64,000 nucleotides of DNA, from positions 59,371 through 123,370 of the forward strand of contig CAKUFS010000002.1 in NCBI GenBank assembly GCA_934648845.1. Reading direction: 5' to 3'. Origin of the DNA: an uncultured Eggerthellaceae bacterium. GTDB lineage: Bacteria; Actinomycetota; Coriobacteriia; Coriobacteriales; Eggerthellaceae. The position numbers and the translations under genes were made by a program. Under the pieces are notes generated by a model. The model was not told where the DNA came from and searched no databases. It saw only the letters and a program-made list of their open reading frames with translations. This document shows, piece by piece, positions 44,505-52,920 of the stretch; position 1 is the stretch's first letter, and each line of letters begins with the position of its first letter.

Positions 44505-45793
44505 TATGCTTCAACCCCTAAAAGCGCATCACGTAAAAACGGCGGGTATTCATCCTGATTGTTGGGGTCAAACAGCGAGAAGAGCATCTGGTTGCCCGCG
44601 CTGTCAAGCACCGACAGCGCCCCCTTCACCTGACGCATTCGAGCAAGAAGACCCTGCGCATCGTCCGCCTTCACGTGCACGTACGCAAATACTTGCTGGG
44701 CAGACCCCCATTGCTCAATGGTGTCGCCTTCCCTATGGACTTGAACGCAGGCAACAACGCCATCCATGCGCAAAACGTCTTCCACGCCGCGAACGCAAGC
44801 GATAACACCCGGCTTCAAATGGAGAGGCCAAATGGCATACGCGCCCGCTGCGGGCTGCGCGACAAGCTCACCGGCGTCGCTTCCCGTGGCGCACGCATAC
44901 AGCGCGGCCAGCTGATCAATGCCGTACATCTCTCTGACCAGGTAATACGTAAGCGAGCCACCGAATCGAAATCCCATTTCGTTGAACAGGAACGAACCAT
45001 TGCGGTTAAATGCCTCAATCCATAACGGACCTTCAGTAATGCCCATATCCTTGAACAGGGCAATGGCCTTGTCGTTTAGCTCGTCCAGATACTTCTGCTC
45101 ATCGCGCGAAGGAGCAATCTGAAGCGCCATGATCGGCGCACCCGCATCGCCCATCTTCTGCGAGCATTTATCGGCAATGCCCGAATACACAATAGAGCCT
45201 TGATGGGCCGTGTAGTGGATGATCACCGCATCGCCATCAATGAAATCTTCAATAACAACGTCGTCCGCGAACGAAAAGAAACGCGCCAGCTCAACGGCTG
45301 CATCCAGGTCGGCCGGGTTCGCAACTTTTGAAAAACCCCTGCTCCCGCTTCCGTCAAGCGGCTTTACCGCCAACGGATAAGCACTTTCGGGAAGGCATTG
45401 CGCTTCCTCGTAGGAATAGCGACGCGCCGTGGGAATGCCATGCTCCTGGCAAAGCGCCTTGAACTGGCCTTTGTCGCGCAATGCATCGAACTGTTCGGGC
45501 GTGCAATAACACGGGTATCCCATTTTTTGAGCAACGCGCGCCATTTTATCCAGGTTGAATTCATGCACGCCCGAAAGCACGCTATCGATTCCCTGCTCAC
45601 GGCAACGTTCGCACAAATCGTCCACGTCCGCCGTGCTTGCATCCCACGATTCATCGGCAAGGCGTTTCGCAGGCGATGCCTCGGGCGCAAGGTAATCGGC
45701 AACCACCACGTAATCGCCCTGAGCCTTCGCGTATTTCACCAGTTCGCACGAGCCAATTGGCTTTCCGCCCAAAACAAGCAGCTTATGCGACAT
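44504..45793 (-). CDS. ATP-grasp ligase (carbamoyl-phosphate-synthase-like)
   Basis: 429 residues. An N-terminal preATP-grasp fold (KLLVLGGKPIGSCELVKYAK, YVVVADYLAPEASPAKRLAD) is followed by an ATP-grasp core (YPLAVKPLDGSGSRGFSKV; LFNEMGFRFGGSLTYYLV) and a C-terminal domain of about 110 residues. Probably joins an amino acid to an amine, perhaps the amino-sugar made by the DegT enzyme upstream. It resembles the ATP-grasp protein at 35906. Confidence 0.85.
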   Translation of the reverse strand: MSHKLLVLGGKPIGSCELVKYAKAQGDYVVVADYLAPEASPAKRLADESWDASTADVDDLCERCREQGIDSVLSGVHEFNLDKMARVAQKMGYPCYCTPEQFDALRDKGQFKALCQEHGIPTARRYSYEEAQCLPESAYPLAVKPLDGSGSRGFSKVANPADLDAAVELARFFSFADDVVIEDFIDGDAVIIHYTAHQGSIVYSGIADKCSQKMGDAGAPIMALQIAPSRDEQKYLDELNDKAIALFKDMGITEGPLWIEAFNRNGSFLFNEMGFRFGGSLTYYLVREMYGIDQLAALYACATGSDAGELVAQPAAGAYAIWPLHLKPGVIACVRGVEDVLRMDGVVACVQVHREGDTIEQWGSAQQVFAYVHVKADDAQGLLARMRQVKGALSVLDSAGNQMLFSLFDPNNQDEYPPFLRDALLGVEA

Positions 45794-45993
45794 TCTTCCA
45801 CCCCATCACGTAATCTCTTCGTGCCCTGTTTCGCAACCGCTCGGCTTTGCACCCGAAGCGCATTGCCCGCGCGCGATGCGCACCCAGCCCCACTCCGCGC
45901 ACGGCCTTGCGCGAACCTCGCACGTGCCTTCGCTCGGATCTTCGCTCGCGCCTTCGTCCGGGCCTTCGCGCGTGTCTCACCCGCGCCTTCGCG
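45794..45993. other. Low-complexity intergenic stretch
   Basis: About 200 bp rich in repeated CCTTCG/GCGC words, apparently degenerate short repeats. No gene or clear signal. Confidence 0.4.
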
Positions 45994-46839
45994 CTACTCT
46001 TTTGGCAGGTCACGCACCCAATCAAGATACTCTTGCGGAATTTGGGCATCGTTGATGGCCGTGCCGTCCCAATCGTAGCCCATGAAGCTTCCGCGGCGCG
46101 CCACCGCACGAGCAGCCGCGCTTTTCCGATCAAGCGCAAAACGCACCAAGTTGACAAACATCTTGCAATCCGTTGAAAACGATACATGCTCAACATACCA
46201 TATATCGTTCTCAAGCTGGTCGTTCCAAGTCCATACGGCTTCTCCCAGCTGGCGCGGCGGACACTCAAGACCAGGGCGTACCGCCAACCGACCCCGATGC
46301 CGCGTGCTGTAACGCTCCAGATACACACCGGGAAGCGGGCGCGGACCAATCAAGCTCATATCGCCCTTCAGAATGCTCCAGAAATTCAGCAGCTCGTCCA
46401 ACGAAGTTTTGCGAACGAATTTTCCCCACTTCGTGACGCGCACTTCAACGGGCAGCGGCTCTCCTTTTTCGTCCACATCGTTTCTCATGTTGCGAAACTT
46501 CACGATGGTAAATGGCTTGCCATCGCGTCCAATGCGCTCTTGCTTGAAGAACAGCGGGCGACCCACGTCAAAGAACGTCACCACACCGATTATCAGGTTA
46601 ATAGGCAGCGTGATAACAAGAATGACCAGGGAAAACACAATGTCCAGGAAGCGCTTTGCGAAACGCACGTACCCATTGCGCGCTGGATTGCAAGGCTGCT
46701 GAATAGCATCGATCGACTCAAGCCTGTCAGCGGCCAACTTGCGCCCAATGAGCCGTATCTGCTCGCTCGTCAGGTCCTTTTGATAGGTGCTCAATCTACT
46801 CTCTTCCTTGTACTTAAAACGTAAACGCCCACGTCGCAT
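45994..46839 (-). CDS. Undecaprenyl-phosphate sugar-1-phosphate transferase (PGT, short type)
   Basis: 281 residues. One N-terminal membrane segment (about 80-105: IVFSLVILVITLPINLIIGVV) and the bacterial sugar-transferase domain with FFKQERIGRDGKPFTIVKFR, TSLDELLNFWSILKGDM and SLIGPRPL. It starts a lipid-linked unit by moving a sugar-1-phosphate onto undecaprenyl phosphate. The first ~35 residues are basic and may extend beyond the true start. Confidence 0.9.
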   Translation of the reverse strand: MRRGRLRFKYKEESRLSTYQKDLTSEQIRLIGRKLAADRLESIDAIQQPCNPARNGYVRFAKRFLDIVFSLVILVITLPINLIIGVVTFFDVGRPLFFKQERIGRDGKPFTIVKFRNMRNDVDEKGEPLPVEVRVTKWGKFVRKTSLDELLNFWSILKGDMSLIGPRPLPGVYLERYSTRHRGRLAVRPGLECPPRQLGEAVWTWNDQLENDIWYVEHVSFSTDCKMFVNLVRFALDRKSAAARAVARRGSFMGYDWDGTAINDAQIPQEYLDWVRDLPKE

Positions 46840-46869
46840 ATGTCGCGACCCGCGAACAACGCCGCTCGA

Positions 46870-48024
46870 TTACGCGTTGTCGCGCTTGCCGGAAAGCTCG
46901 CCGCCGTGCACATCCAGCACCAGCGCGCAAACCCGGTCCACGTCTTCCCGCGTCAAATCTGCATAGAGCGGCAGCGTCAAAATGTTGCTGCCCACATATT
47001 TTGCCACCGGCGTGAGCGAGGAATCATACCTGCCCCGATACGACTCAAGGTCGCTGATGATGGGGTAGAAATACTTGCGCGCGAACACGCCGTTTTCCTT
47101 AAGGTGCGCGAAAACGTCATCGCGCGTTGCGCCAAATTCGCTGGGATCGAAAAGCACGGGAAGGTACGCGTAATTAGAAGTCACGCCTTTTTTCGGACGA
47201 CATACCTGAATGCCGGGAACCTGCTCGAGCGTATCCCAATACCGCTCGCTCGCAACTTTGCGCTTTTCTATTTCACCTGGTAGATGGCGCAAATTGCACA
47301 AGCCCATAGCGGCGGCGAACTCGTTCATCTTAAGATTTCCGCCGATATACGCCGCAGATTCCTGACCGGTAAGCCCATAATTGCGCCACTGTCCCAAGCG
47401 CGTGGACAGCTCATCGCTAGCATGCGTGACCAGTCCGCCTTCAATGGTGTTGAAAACTTTCGTCGCATGCATGCTGAACATAGAGGCATCGCCGAAATTC
47501 GCCACGCTTACCCCGTTGACGCGCACGCCGAACGCGTGCGCCGCATCGTAGATGACGCGCAGATTGTGCCTTTCAGCAAGCGCTGCTATTGTTTCAACGT
47601 CGCACACGTTCCCATACACGTGAACAGGCACAATAGCGCATGTTCGCGGCGTGATAAGCGCTTCGATTTTCGCGGGATCCAGCGTGAAATCGTCAGGCTT
47701 GATATCGCAGAAAACCGGCGTAAGGCCTTTCCTTGCAATCGCGTTCGTGGTGCTCAGGAACGTAAACGGCGTGGTAATAACCTCGTTGCGACCGTCTTTT
47801 CCCAGCTCAAGCGCCTCCAGCGTGCATTCCAAAGCATTGTGGCCATTCACGAAAAGATCGGCATGCGGCACTTCCAAATACGCCGCAAGCTGCCCTTTAA
47901 GCTGCTCGTGCTTCTCGCCGCAGTTCGACAGCCAATGCGAGTCCCACAAAGACCGAATCTCTTCGCAGTATTCCTCGAACGGGGGCATGGAAGAGCGCGT
48001 GACTGGTATGTTTTTCTGCTCCAT
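46870..48024 (-). CDS. DegT/DnrJ/EryC1-family sugar aminotransferase
   Basis: 384 residues, PLP enzyme of fold type I. FVNGHNALECTLEALELG, IVPVHVYGNVCDVE, IYDAAHAFGV and the PLP Lys in SMHATKVFNTIEGG are standard. With RmlA and RmlB upstream, and no RmlC, RmlD or 3,4-isomerase, the likely substrate is dTDP-4-keto-6-deoxyglucose, giving a dTDP-4-amino-4,6-dideoxyhexose. This substrate is inferred from context. Confidence 0.9.
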   Translation of the reverse strand: MEQKNIPVTRSSMPPFEEYCEEIRSLWDSHWLSNCGEKHEQLKGQLAAYLEVPHADLFVNGHNALECTLEALELGKDGRNEVITTPFTFLSTTNAIARKGLTPVFCDIKPDDFTLDPAKIEALITPRTCAIVPVHVYGNVCDVETIAALAERHNLRVIYDAAHAFGVRVNGVSVANFGDASMFSMHATKVFNTIEGGLVTHASDELSTRLGQWRNYGLTGQESAAYIGGNLKMNEFAAAMGLCNLRHLPGEIEKRKVASERYWDTLEQVPGIQVCRPKKGVTSNYAYLPVLFDPSEFGATRDDVFAHLKENGVFARKYFYPIISDLESYRGRYDSSLTPVAKYVGSNILTLPLYADLTREDVDRVCALVLDVHGGELSGKRDNA

Positions 48025-48042
48025 CGTGCTTTCGCCTACTGT

Positions 48043-49047
48043 CTACTGGCCCTGGGCCTGGTATTTTGCTTCGGTTGCTTCTTTTGCCGGACGCCACCAC
48101 GCTTCGTTGTCTTGATACCACTCGATAGTCTGCGCCAGCCCTTGCGCGAAATCGGTGTGCTGCGGGCGCCAACCCAACTCGGTGCGCAGCTTCGTGCTAT
48201 CGATGGCATAACGACGGTCGTGACCAGGGCGATCGCGCACCCAGTCAAAGTCGTCCGCATCCTTGCCCATACCTTGCAGAATGTCGCGCATGACCGTGAT
48301 GTTATCGCGCTCGCCATCGGCGCCAATAAGGTACGTTTCACCCAGACGACCGCCGTTCAGAATGGCCCACACTGCGCTCGAGTGATCTTCCGTATGAATC
48401 CAGTCACGCACATTCAGGCCGTCGCCATAAAGCTTGGGGCGAATGCCGCAGATGATGTTCGTGATTTGGCGCGGAATGAACTTTTCCACGTGCTGGTAAG
48501 GGCCGTAATTGTTAGAGCAATTGCTGATAGTCACCGGCACGCCATACGTGCGATGCCACGCGCGCACCAGCAAATCGCTGGCAGCTTTCGTGGAACTATA
48601 AGGGCTCGAGGGGCGATACGGAGTCTCTTCGGTGAAACGCGCGGGGTCGTCCAGGGCCAGGTCGCCGTAAACTTCATCGGTTGACACGTGGTGGAAGCGC
48701 GTTCCATGGGCGCGGCACGCCTCCAAAAGCGCGTACGTTCCTTCCACGTTCGTGCGCACAAACGGCGAAGGGTCAGCGATGGAATTGTCGTTGTGACTTT
48801 CCGCGGCAAAATGCACAATAGCGTCTGCATCAGGTACAATGCGGTTCAGCAGCGCCGTGTCACAGATGTCCCCTTGCACAAATGTCATGCGATTTGCAGG
48901 GATACCCGCAAGATTTTCGCGGTTGCCCGCATACGTGAGCTTATCCAAAACAGTCACGTGCACGCCTGGCTGGTTGTCCACAACCCAGCGAACGAAATTG
49001 CTTCCGATAAAGCCCGCACCGCCCGTGACGATGATTCGATTAAACAT
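48043..49047 (-). CDS. rmlB: dTDP-glucose 4,6-dehydratase
   Basis: 334-residue extended SDR enzyme. NAD loop VTGGAGFIGSNFVRWV, catalytic-type YSSTKAASDLL and HVSTDEVYGDL, plus NNYGPYQHVEKFIP, identify RmlB. It makes dTDP-4-keto-6-deoxyglucose. It lies 3 bp downstream of rmlA. Confidence 0.96.
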   Translation of the reverse strand: MFNRIIVTGGAGFIGSNFVRWVVDNQPGVHVTVLDKLTYAGNRENLAGIPANRMTFVQGDICDTALLNRIVPDADAIVHFAAESHNDNSIADPSPFVRTNVEGTYALLEACRAHGTRFHHVSTDEVYGDLALDDPARFTEETPYRPSSPYSSTKAASDLLVRAWHRTYGVPVTISNCSNNYGPYQHVEKFIPRQITNIICGIRPKLYGDGLNVRDWIHTEDHSSAVWAILNGGRLGETYLIGADGERDNITVMRDILQGMGKDADDFDWVRDRPGHDRRYAIDSTKLRTELGWRPQHTDFAQGLAQTIEWYQDNEAWWRPAKEATEAKYQAQGQ

Positions 49048-49050
49048 ATG

Positions 49051-49959
49051 CTACTCGTTGCTCCTGGATATCGAGCTTCCCTTGATTCTGCCCGAAAGAA
49101 CGCTGTTCAGATACAGACCGTAATCGGAATGCGCGTATTTTTGCGCGGCTTTGCGCAACATTTCTGCAGAAATCCAACCATTATTGAACGCGATTTCCTC
49201 TAAGTTGGCAATCTGAATACCCTGCCGCTCCTCAATGACGCGCACGTATTCCGTTGCCGAGTACAGGCTTCTCACGGTTCCCGTGTCGAACCATGCACTG
49301 CCGCGATGTAGCAACATTACGTTCAGGGATCCGTCTTCCAGGTAACGGCGGTTGAGCGACGTGATCTCCAGCTCGCCGCGATCCGACGGCTCAACTTCCT
49401 TTGCCCACTGAACCACGCGGTTGTCATAGAAGTACAAGCCGGTCACCGCATAGTTGCTCTTGGGGTCTTCGGGCTTCTCTTCAAGTGAGATTGCTTTGCC
49501 CTTGTCGTCGAACTCCACCACACCAAAACGTTCGGGATCGGGTACATAGTAACCGAACATCGTAGCGCCAACTTCGGTTTGAGCTGCGGTTTTAAGCAAA
49601 GATGTGAAGCCGCCACCGTAAAAAATGTTGTCGCCCAGCGTGAGCGCCACGGAATCTTCGCCAATAAAATCTTCGCCAATGATGAACGCCTGAGCAAGGC
49701 CATCGGGTGAGGGCTGCTCTTCATAGGAGAGCTTGATGCCAAACTGGCTGCCCGACCCCAGCAGTTTCTTGAAGTTCGGAAGATCATGCGGAGTAGAGAT
49801 GATAAGAATGTCGCGAATACCCGCAAGCATGAGCACGCTCAGCGGGTAGTAAATCATGGGTTTGTCGTAGATTGGCAGGAGCTGTTTTGATGTCACCATC
49901 GTAAGCGGATGCAAACGCGTACCGCTGCCACCAGCCAAAATAATTCCCTTCACCGGCAA
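49051..49959 (-). CDS. rmlA: Glucose-1-phosphate thymidylyltransferase
   Basis: 302 residues. N-terminal GGSGTRLHPLTMVTSKQLLP and YDKPMIYYPLSVLMLAG, then LGDNIFYGGG. Makes dTDP-glucose from dTTP and glucose 1-phosphate. First gene of the glycan operon; TACTGT/TATCAT-like -10 sequences lie about 40 bp upstream on the minus strand. Confidence 0.96.
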   Translation of the reverse strand: MPVKGIILAGGSGTRLHPLTMVTSKQLLPIYDKPMIYYPLSVLMLAGIRDILIISTPHDLPNFKKLLGSGSQFGIKLSYEEQPSPDGLAQAFIIGEDFIGEDSVALTLGDNIFYGGGFTSLLKTAAQTEVGATMFGYYVPDPERFGVVEFDDKGKAISLEEKPEDPKSNYAVTGLYFYDNRVVQWAKEVEPSDRGELEITSLNRRYLEDGSLNVMLLHRGSAWFDTGTVRSLYSATEYVRVIEERQGIQIANLEEIAFNNGWISAEMLRKAAQKYAHSDYGLYLNSVLSGRIKGSSISRSNE

Positions 49960-50074
49960 AACTCCCTTTTCGCTCCCGTTGATATCCGCCTAAATCTTAA
50001 TGATACAGTATCCCACTTCGCACGATGTCTTGCAACGGCGCGCGCACGGTAAAAGGTGATAGAGCTCCTGTTGT

Positions 50075-50107
50075 TTGTCGACAAATTACCCCACCTTTTG
50101 TCAACAA
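50075..50107 (+). repeat. Element A, copy 10 (left edge of a composite; not at a gene end)
   Basis: The loop and right arm match; the left arm has a change (TTGTCGACAAA). It is the one copy not downstream of a gene on its own strand: the nearest gene to the left, rmlA, starts at 49959 and runs away from it. Confidence 0.82.
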
Positions 50108-50170
50108 GGGCACCTGCCGGCAAGGACTAAGCCGTACAGCGACACTTCTTCCGGAAACAACCAAACCAGG

Positions 50171-50393
50171 GGCCATCTTGTCGAAAATCGGGCCCGAATG
50201 TGCAAAATATGACTGTTCGGGGCACCTCGAAGATGCGAAAGAGACGTCAAGTCGCCGCTTGTATCGCCATTGGCCAGGAAAACCCCAGGTCGCGAACTTC
50301 AGACAGCAGAGCATACGCGCCGAAATCCCTTCCCACCTACCCCGTACAGGAATATTTTGCACATTCGGGTGAAAAAAAACGACAACATGCCGC
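50171..50393 (+). mobile_element. Element D, copy 3 (223 bp)
   Basis: Terminal inverted repeats as in copy 2 (left GGCCATCTTGTCG, right CGACAACATGCCGCC) and closely similar interior (e.g. CCAGGAAAACCCCAGGTCGC). Confidence 0.8.
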
Positions 50394-50542
50394 CGGAAGA
50401 CTCAAAAGCGTGCGACTGAGCTCAACATGTCACCATCGGACCCCAAGTTCACACGCAGAAATCCCGACAAACTCCTACGGAACGCAAAAAACACCCTCTC
50501 CCGATCAAACGCAGAGAGAGAGCGAGGGCGTTCGCCGTCTAG

Positions 50543-50665
50543 AAGGCATCCGTCGGCAAAGATTGAGCCGAACTGCGACGCTTTGGATAAGTTGAACGAG
50601 CCGCAAGCGCAAAGAGGCATTATCCAAGCGGAGTCGTGAGGTGAATCCTTGCCGACGGGTGCCTT
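50543..50665. mobile_element. Element G (123-bp terminal-inverted-repeat element)
   Basis: Left arm 50543-50590 begins AAGGCATCCGTCGGCAAAG; right arm 50620-50665 is its imperfect complement (ends CCTTGCCGACGGGTGCCTT). About 30 bp lie between. Noncoding. Half of it is recognisable beside element A at 35451 and 50109. Confidence 0.7.
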
Positions 50666-50684
50666 CGCAATCGCGCTGCGGCAT

Positions 50685-50717
50685 TTGTTGACAAAAGGTG
50701 GGGTAATTTGACAACAA
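50685..50717 (-). repeat. Element A, copy 11 (3' end of serine dehydratase gene)
   Basis: One mismatch in an arm (ACAACAA). It lies 2 nt past the stop of the minus-strand serine dehydratase gene, sense orientation. Confidence 0.88.
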
Positions 50718-50719
50718 TT

Positions 50720-52354
50720 TCACTCGTGGCGGCAAAGGACCGAAGTGCAGTAATCGCAGGCGCTGGGCGTGCCGGCAATGCCGCCCAAGCCGCTTTCGCG
50801 CAACTCAAACGGAAGCGAGCGTCCTACCTGGAACATGGCCTCTACCGTTTGGTCGAAGTTCACTAGATTCGTCACTCCCGCCAGCGCAATCTGCACACTG
50901 ACCAGTGAATTTACTGCTGCCGTGGCATTGCGCTTCTGGCAGGGAATCTCCACCAGGCCGCCCACGGGATCGCACACCAGGCCCATAAGCGACGTCATGG
51001 CGTTGCTGGCCGCCGCCAGGCATTGCTGCGGCGTGCCGTCTAAAAGCTCCACCACAGCACTTGCCGCCATGGCGCTTGCTGTGCCAATTTCCGCTTGGCA
51101 GCCGCCCTCGGCACCCGACACGGTAGCGTTGCGCGCCACCAGATGCCCTACTGCCGCCGCATTTGCCAGCGCCTTCGCAATCTCGTCGTCGGAAAAGCCG
51201 TGCTCTTCCTGCACCGCCATAAGAACCGCCGGGATCACGCCCGCGCTGCCCGCCGTGGGCGCGGCAACAATGCAGCCCATGGAGGCATTCGTCTCCAAAA
51301 CCGCCAACGCATAACGCGTGGCCTTCTCCATGAGCGCGCCCATAAGCGCGCCGCCGCCCGTTGCTGCAAGCTGCTGCATCTTCTGCGACTCGCCGCCCAG
51401 CAAGCCTCCAATGGACGGACGCGGGTTCTCCAACGGCTCGTGCGCCGATTGACGCATGACCTTGATAACGCGATGCAAGTACGCAAGCGTCTCATCGGCC
51501 AGTCCATCGCGCTCCAGTAAGTATTTATTGCGCTGCAAGTACACCGTGCTCATGGGCGCGTCCCACTGAGCGCAGCGCGCCAGCAAGTCTTCGCCCGTTT
51601 TGAAATCGTACTGATGGTACGCATCGTTCGCCTGCTCTTGCCGCGCGGCGTTCGTGCCCGCCAGCGCCTTCTGACCACCCGCCTCAACTGCGGCAATGGC
51701 CTTTGCGCTGTGGATGCCGGGATGGGCCTCAAGAATGGAAACAAGCGAATCGGGAAGCGGCTCGTCGGTCTCGATGATAGTAAACGCCCGGCCGCCCTTG
51801 CTTGTGCGATACAGATTCGCCGTGGCAATGTTCACGTTCGCCGTGAGAAGCGTAGTGGTGATAAACGCCAAAATGCCCTTCTCGTCATGCTGATGCACTA
51901 CCAGGGAGTTGTTCTTGCCTGTAATCTCCACACGCATGCCATCGATGTGTGTAAGCTTGGCCGCGCCGCCGCCCACCGACACACCGCGGAAGCAATACGT
52001 GGTGCCCGCCGCATCCACGGCTTCGATATCCACCGTATTAGGATGATCGTATTCCGCCTGGGGAAGCGGCACAATGTTCACGTCCATTCCCGCTTCTTGC
52101 GCCAAGGCGAAGGAGTCGCGAATGCGCAGGTCATCGGTAGAAAGTCCCAGCATTCCCGCCACCAGCGCACGGTCGGTGCCATGCCCCGAATACGTGTGCG
52201 CGAACGAGCCGTACAGCTTGAACGTGACGGATGCCGGCTGGGAACCCACCAACTTGCGCGCCATGGCGCTTATCGCAAGGGCGCCCGCGGTATGGGAACT
52301 TGACGGACCCACCATAATGGGGCCGATAATGTCATGCAGGAGCATATGAGGCAT
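50720..52354 (-). CDS. sdaA: L-serine ammonia-lyase (iron-sulfur dependent, single chain)
   Basis: 544 residues from the ATG at 52354, with GGAAA upstream; a longer open frame further upstream is noncoding. Beta domain first (GPSSSHTAGALAISAMARKL), then an ACT-like region (KNNSLVVHQHDEKGILAFI), then the alpha domain (CIVAAPTAGSAGVIPAVL, GGCQAEIGTASAMAASA, CDPVGGLVEIPCQKRNA, CDYCTSVLC), whose cysteines should hold the [4Fe-4S] cluster. It deaminates serine to pyruvate and is oxygen-sensitive, which fits an anaerobe. A ~100-residue variable linker joins the domains. Confidence 0.94.
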   Translation of the reverse strand: MPHMLLHDIIGPIMVGPSSSHTAGALAISAMARKLVGSQPASVTFKLYGSFAHTYSGHGTDRALVAGMLGLSTDDLRIRDSFALAQEAGMDVNIVPLPQAEYDHPNTVDIEAVDAAGTTYCFRGVSVGGGAAKLTHIDGMRVEITGKNNSLVVHQHDEKGILAFITTTLLTANVNIATANLYRTSKGGRAFTIIETDEPLPDSLVSILEAHPGIHSAKAIAAVEAGGQKALAGTNAARQEQANDAYHQYDFKTGEDLLARCAQWDAPMSTVYLQRNKYLLERDGLADETLAYLHRVIKVMRQSAHEPLENPRPSIGGLLGGESQKMQQLAATGGGALMGALMEKATRYALAVLETNASMGCIVAAPTAGSAGVIPAVLMAVQEEHGFSDDEIAKALANAAAVGHLVARNATVSGAEGGCQAEIGTASAMAASAVVELLDGTPQQCLAAASNAMTSLMGLVCDPVGGLVEIPCQKRNATAAVNSLVSVQIALAGVTNLVNFDQTVEAMFQVGRSLPFELRESGLGGIAGTPSACDYCTSVLCRHE

Positions 52355-52522
52355 GGCTGTTTCCTTTCGCTTCTTTCCCTTGTCAGGATACTCTTTTTGC
52401 CGCTGGAATCGCACACGGCCCAACGAACGGGCAAATCTTTCGAGAGCGTGCCGCCGCGCCACCGGCAGGATAGGAGGGAAGACGCACGGCGGGCGGCGGA
52501 CCTTAAAGGGCATCCCGAAGAA

Positions 52523-52547
52523 AGACCCCTGGCGCAACCAGGGGTCT
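52523..52547 (-). terminator. Terminator-like hairpin upstream of sdaA
   Basis: Perfect 10-bp stem (AGACCCCTGG / CCAGGGGTCT, 5-nt loop) followed on the minus strand by TTTCTT. It could end transcripts from the lipoprotein gene or act as a leader attenuator of sdaA, about 170 nt before its start. Confidence 0.6.
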
Positions 52548-52588
52548 TGCAGAGTACTATTACATTGTAAGCAACAAAAAGCCTCTTT

Positions 52589-52647
52589 GGTTGCCAAGCG
52601 ATTAAATGCCAGAGCGGCAATCCGAGTTAAGGTATCGATTGGCAACC
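52589..52647. repeat. 59-bp inverted repeat upstream of sdaA
   Basis: Arms GGTTGCCAAGCGAT (52589-52602) and ATCGATTGGCAACC (52634-52647), 14 bp with one mismatch, 31-bp spacer. Operator or small palindromic repeat. Confidence 0.6.
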
Positions 52648-52665
52648 TTGCGCTGCAAGCCCTGT

Positions 52666-52695
52666 GTTAAAAAGTGACGGGGTCTTTTTAACCTT
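52666..52695 (+). repeat. Element B, single copy
   Basis: Stem GTTAAAAAG / CTTTTTAAC (9 bp perfect) around TGACGGGGT. It matches the tandem copies at 24495. Confidence 0.85.
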
Positions 52696-52727
52696 CGCGG
52701 AAGGTCCAGCAAGTTTTAGGCGAACAA

Positions 52728-52883
52728 ACTCTCAACTTCTTTCGGTTTTTAGTCGAGCGGCGCACCTGAGCTGGATGCGCCGCTTGCGTTTCCCCAGTTC
52801 GTAATTATTAGAGAAGGGTGGCAGCTCGACTTTTCTTCCAAAACGGGTCCTGGTTTGACTAAAAATCGTCAATTCTTGAGAGT
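52728..52883. mobile_element. Element E (156-bp terminal-inverted-repeat element)
   Basis: Ends are imperfect 27-bp inverted repeats (left begins ACTCTCAACTTC and ends TTTTTAGTC; right begins GACTAAAAA and ends TTGAGAGT). An internal perfect 8-bp hairpin (GCGGCGCA / TGCGCCGC) lies at 52757-52783. Noncoding. Confidence 0.7.
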
Positions 52884-52920
52884 TCCTTCCTGTATTTTTG
52901 TCTGAGAAGCATCGCGGGGA

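Larger units (their letters stand above)
49960..50719. other. Intergenic region made of repeats
   Basis: No gene. From left: promoter region of rmlA, element A (50075), a half-G-like stretch (about 50109-50157), element D copy 3, a decayed minus-strand terminator (about 50490-50525), element G and element A at the end of the serine dehydratase gene. Confidence 0.8.

Noticed and set aside
47284..48684. 466-codon plus-strand open frame opposite the DegT and rmlB genes
   Set aside because: Antisense to two well-conserved enzymes; no domain or ribosome site.
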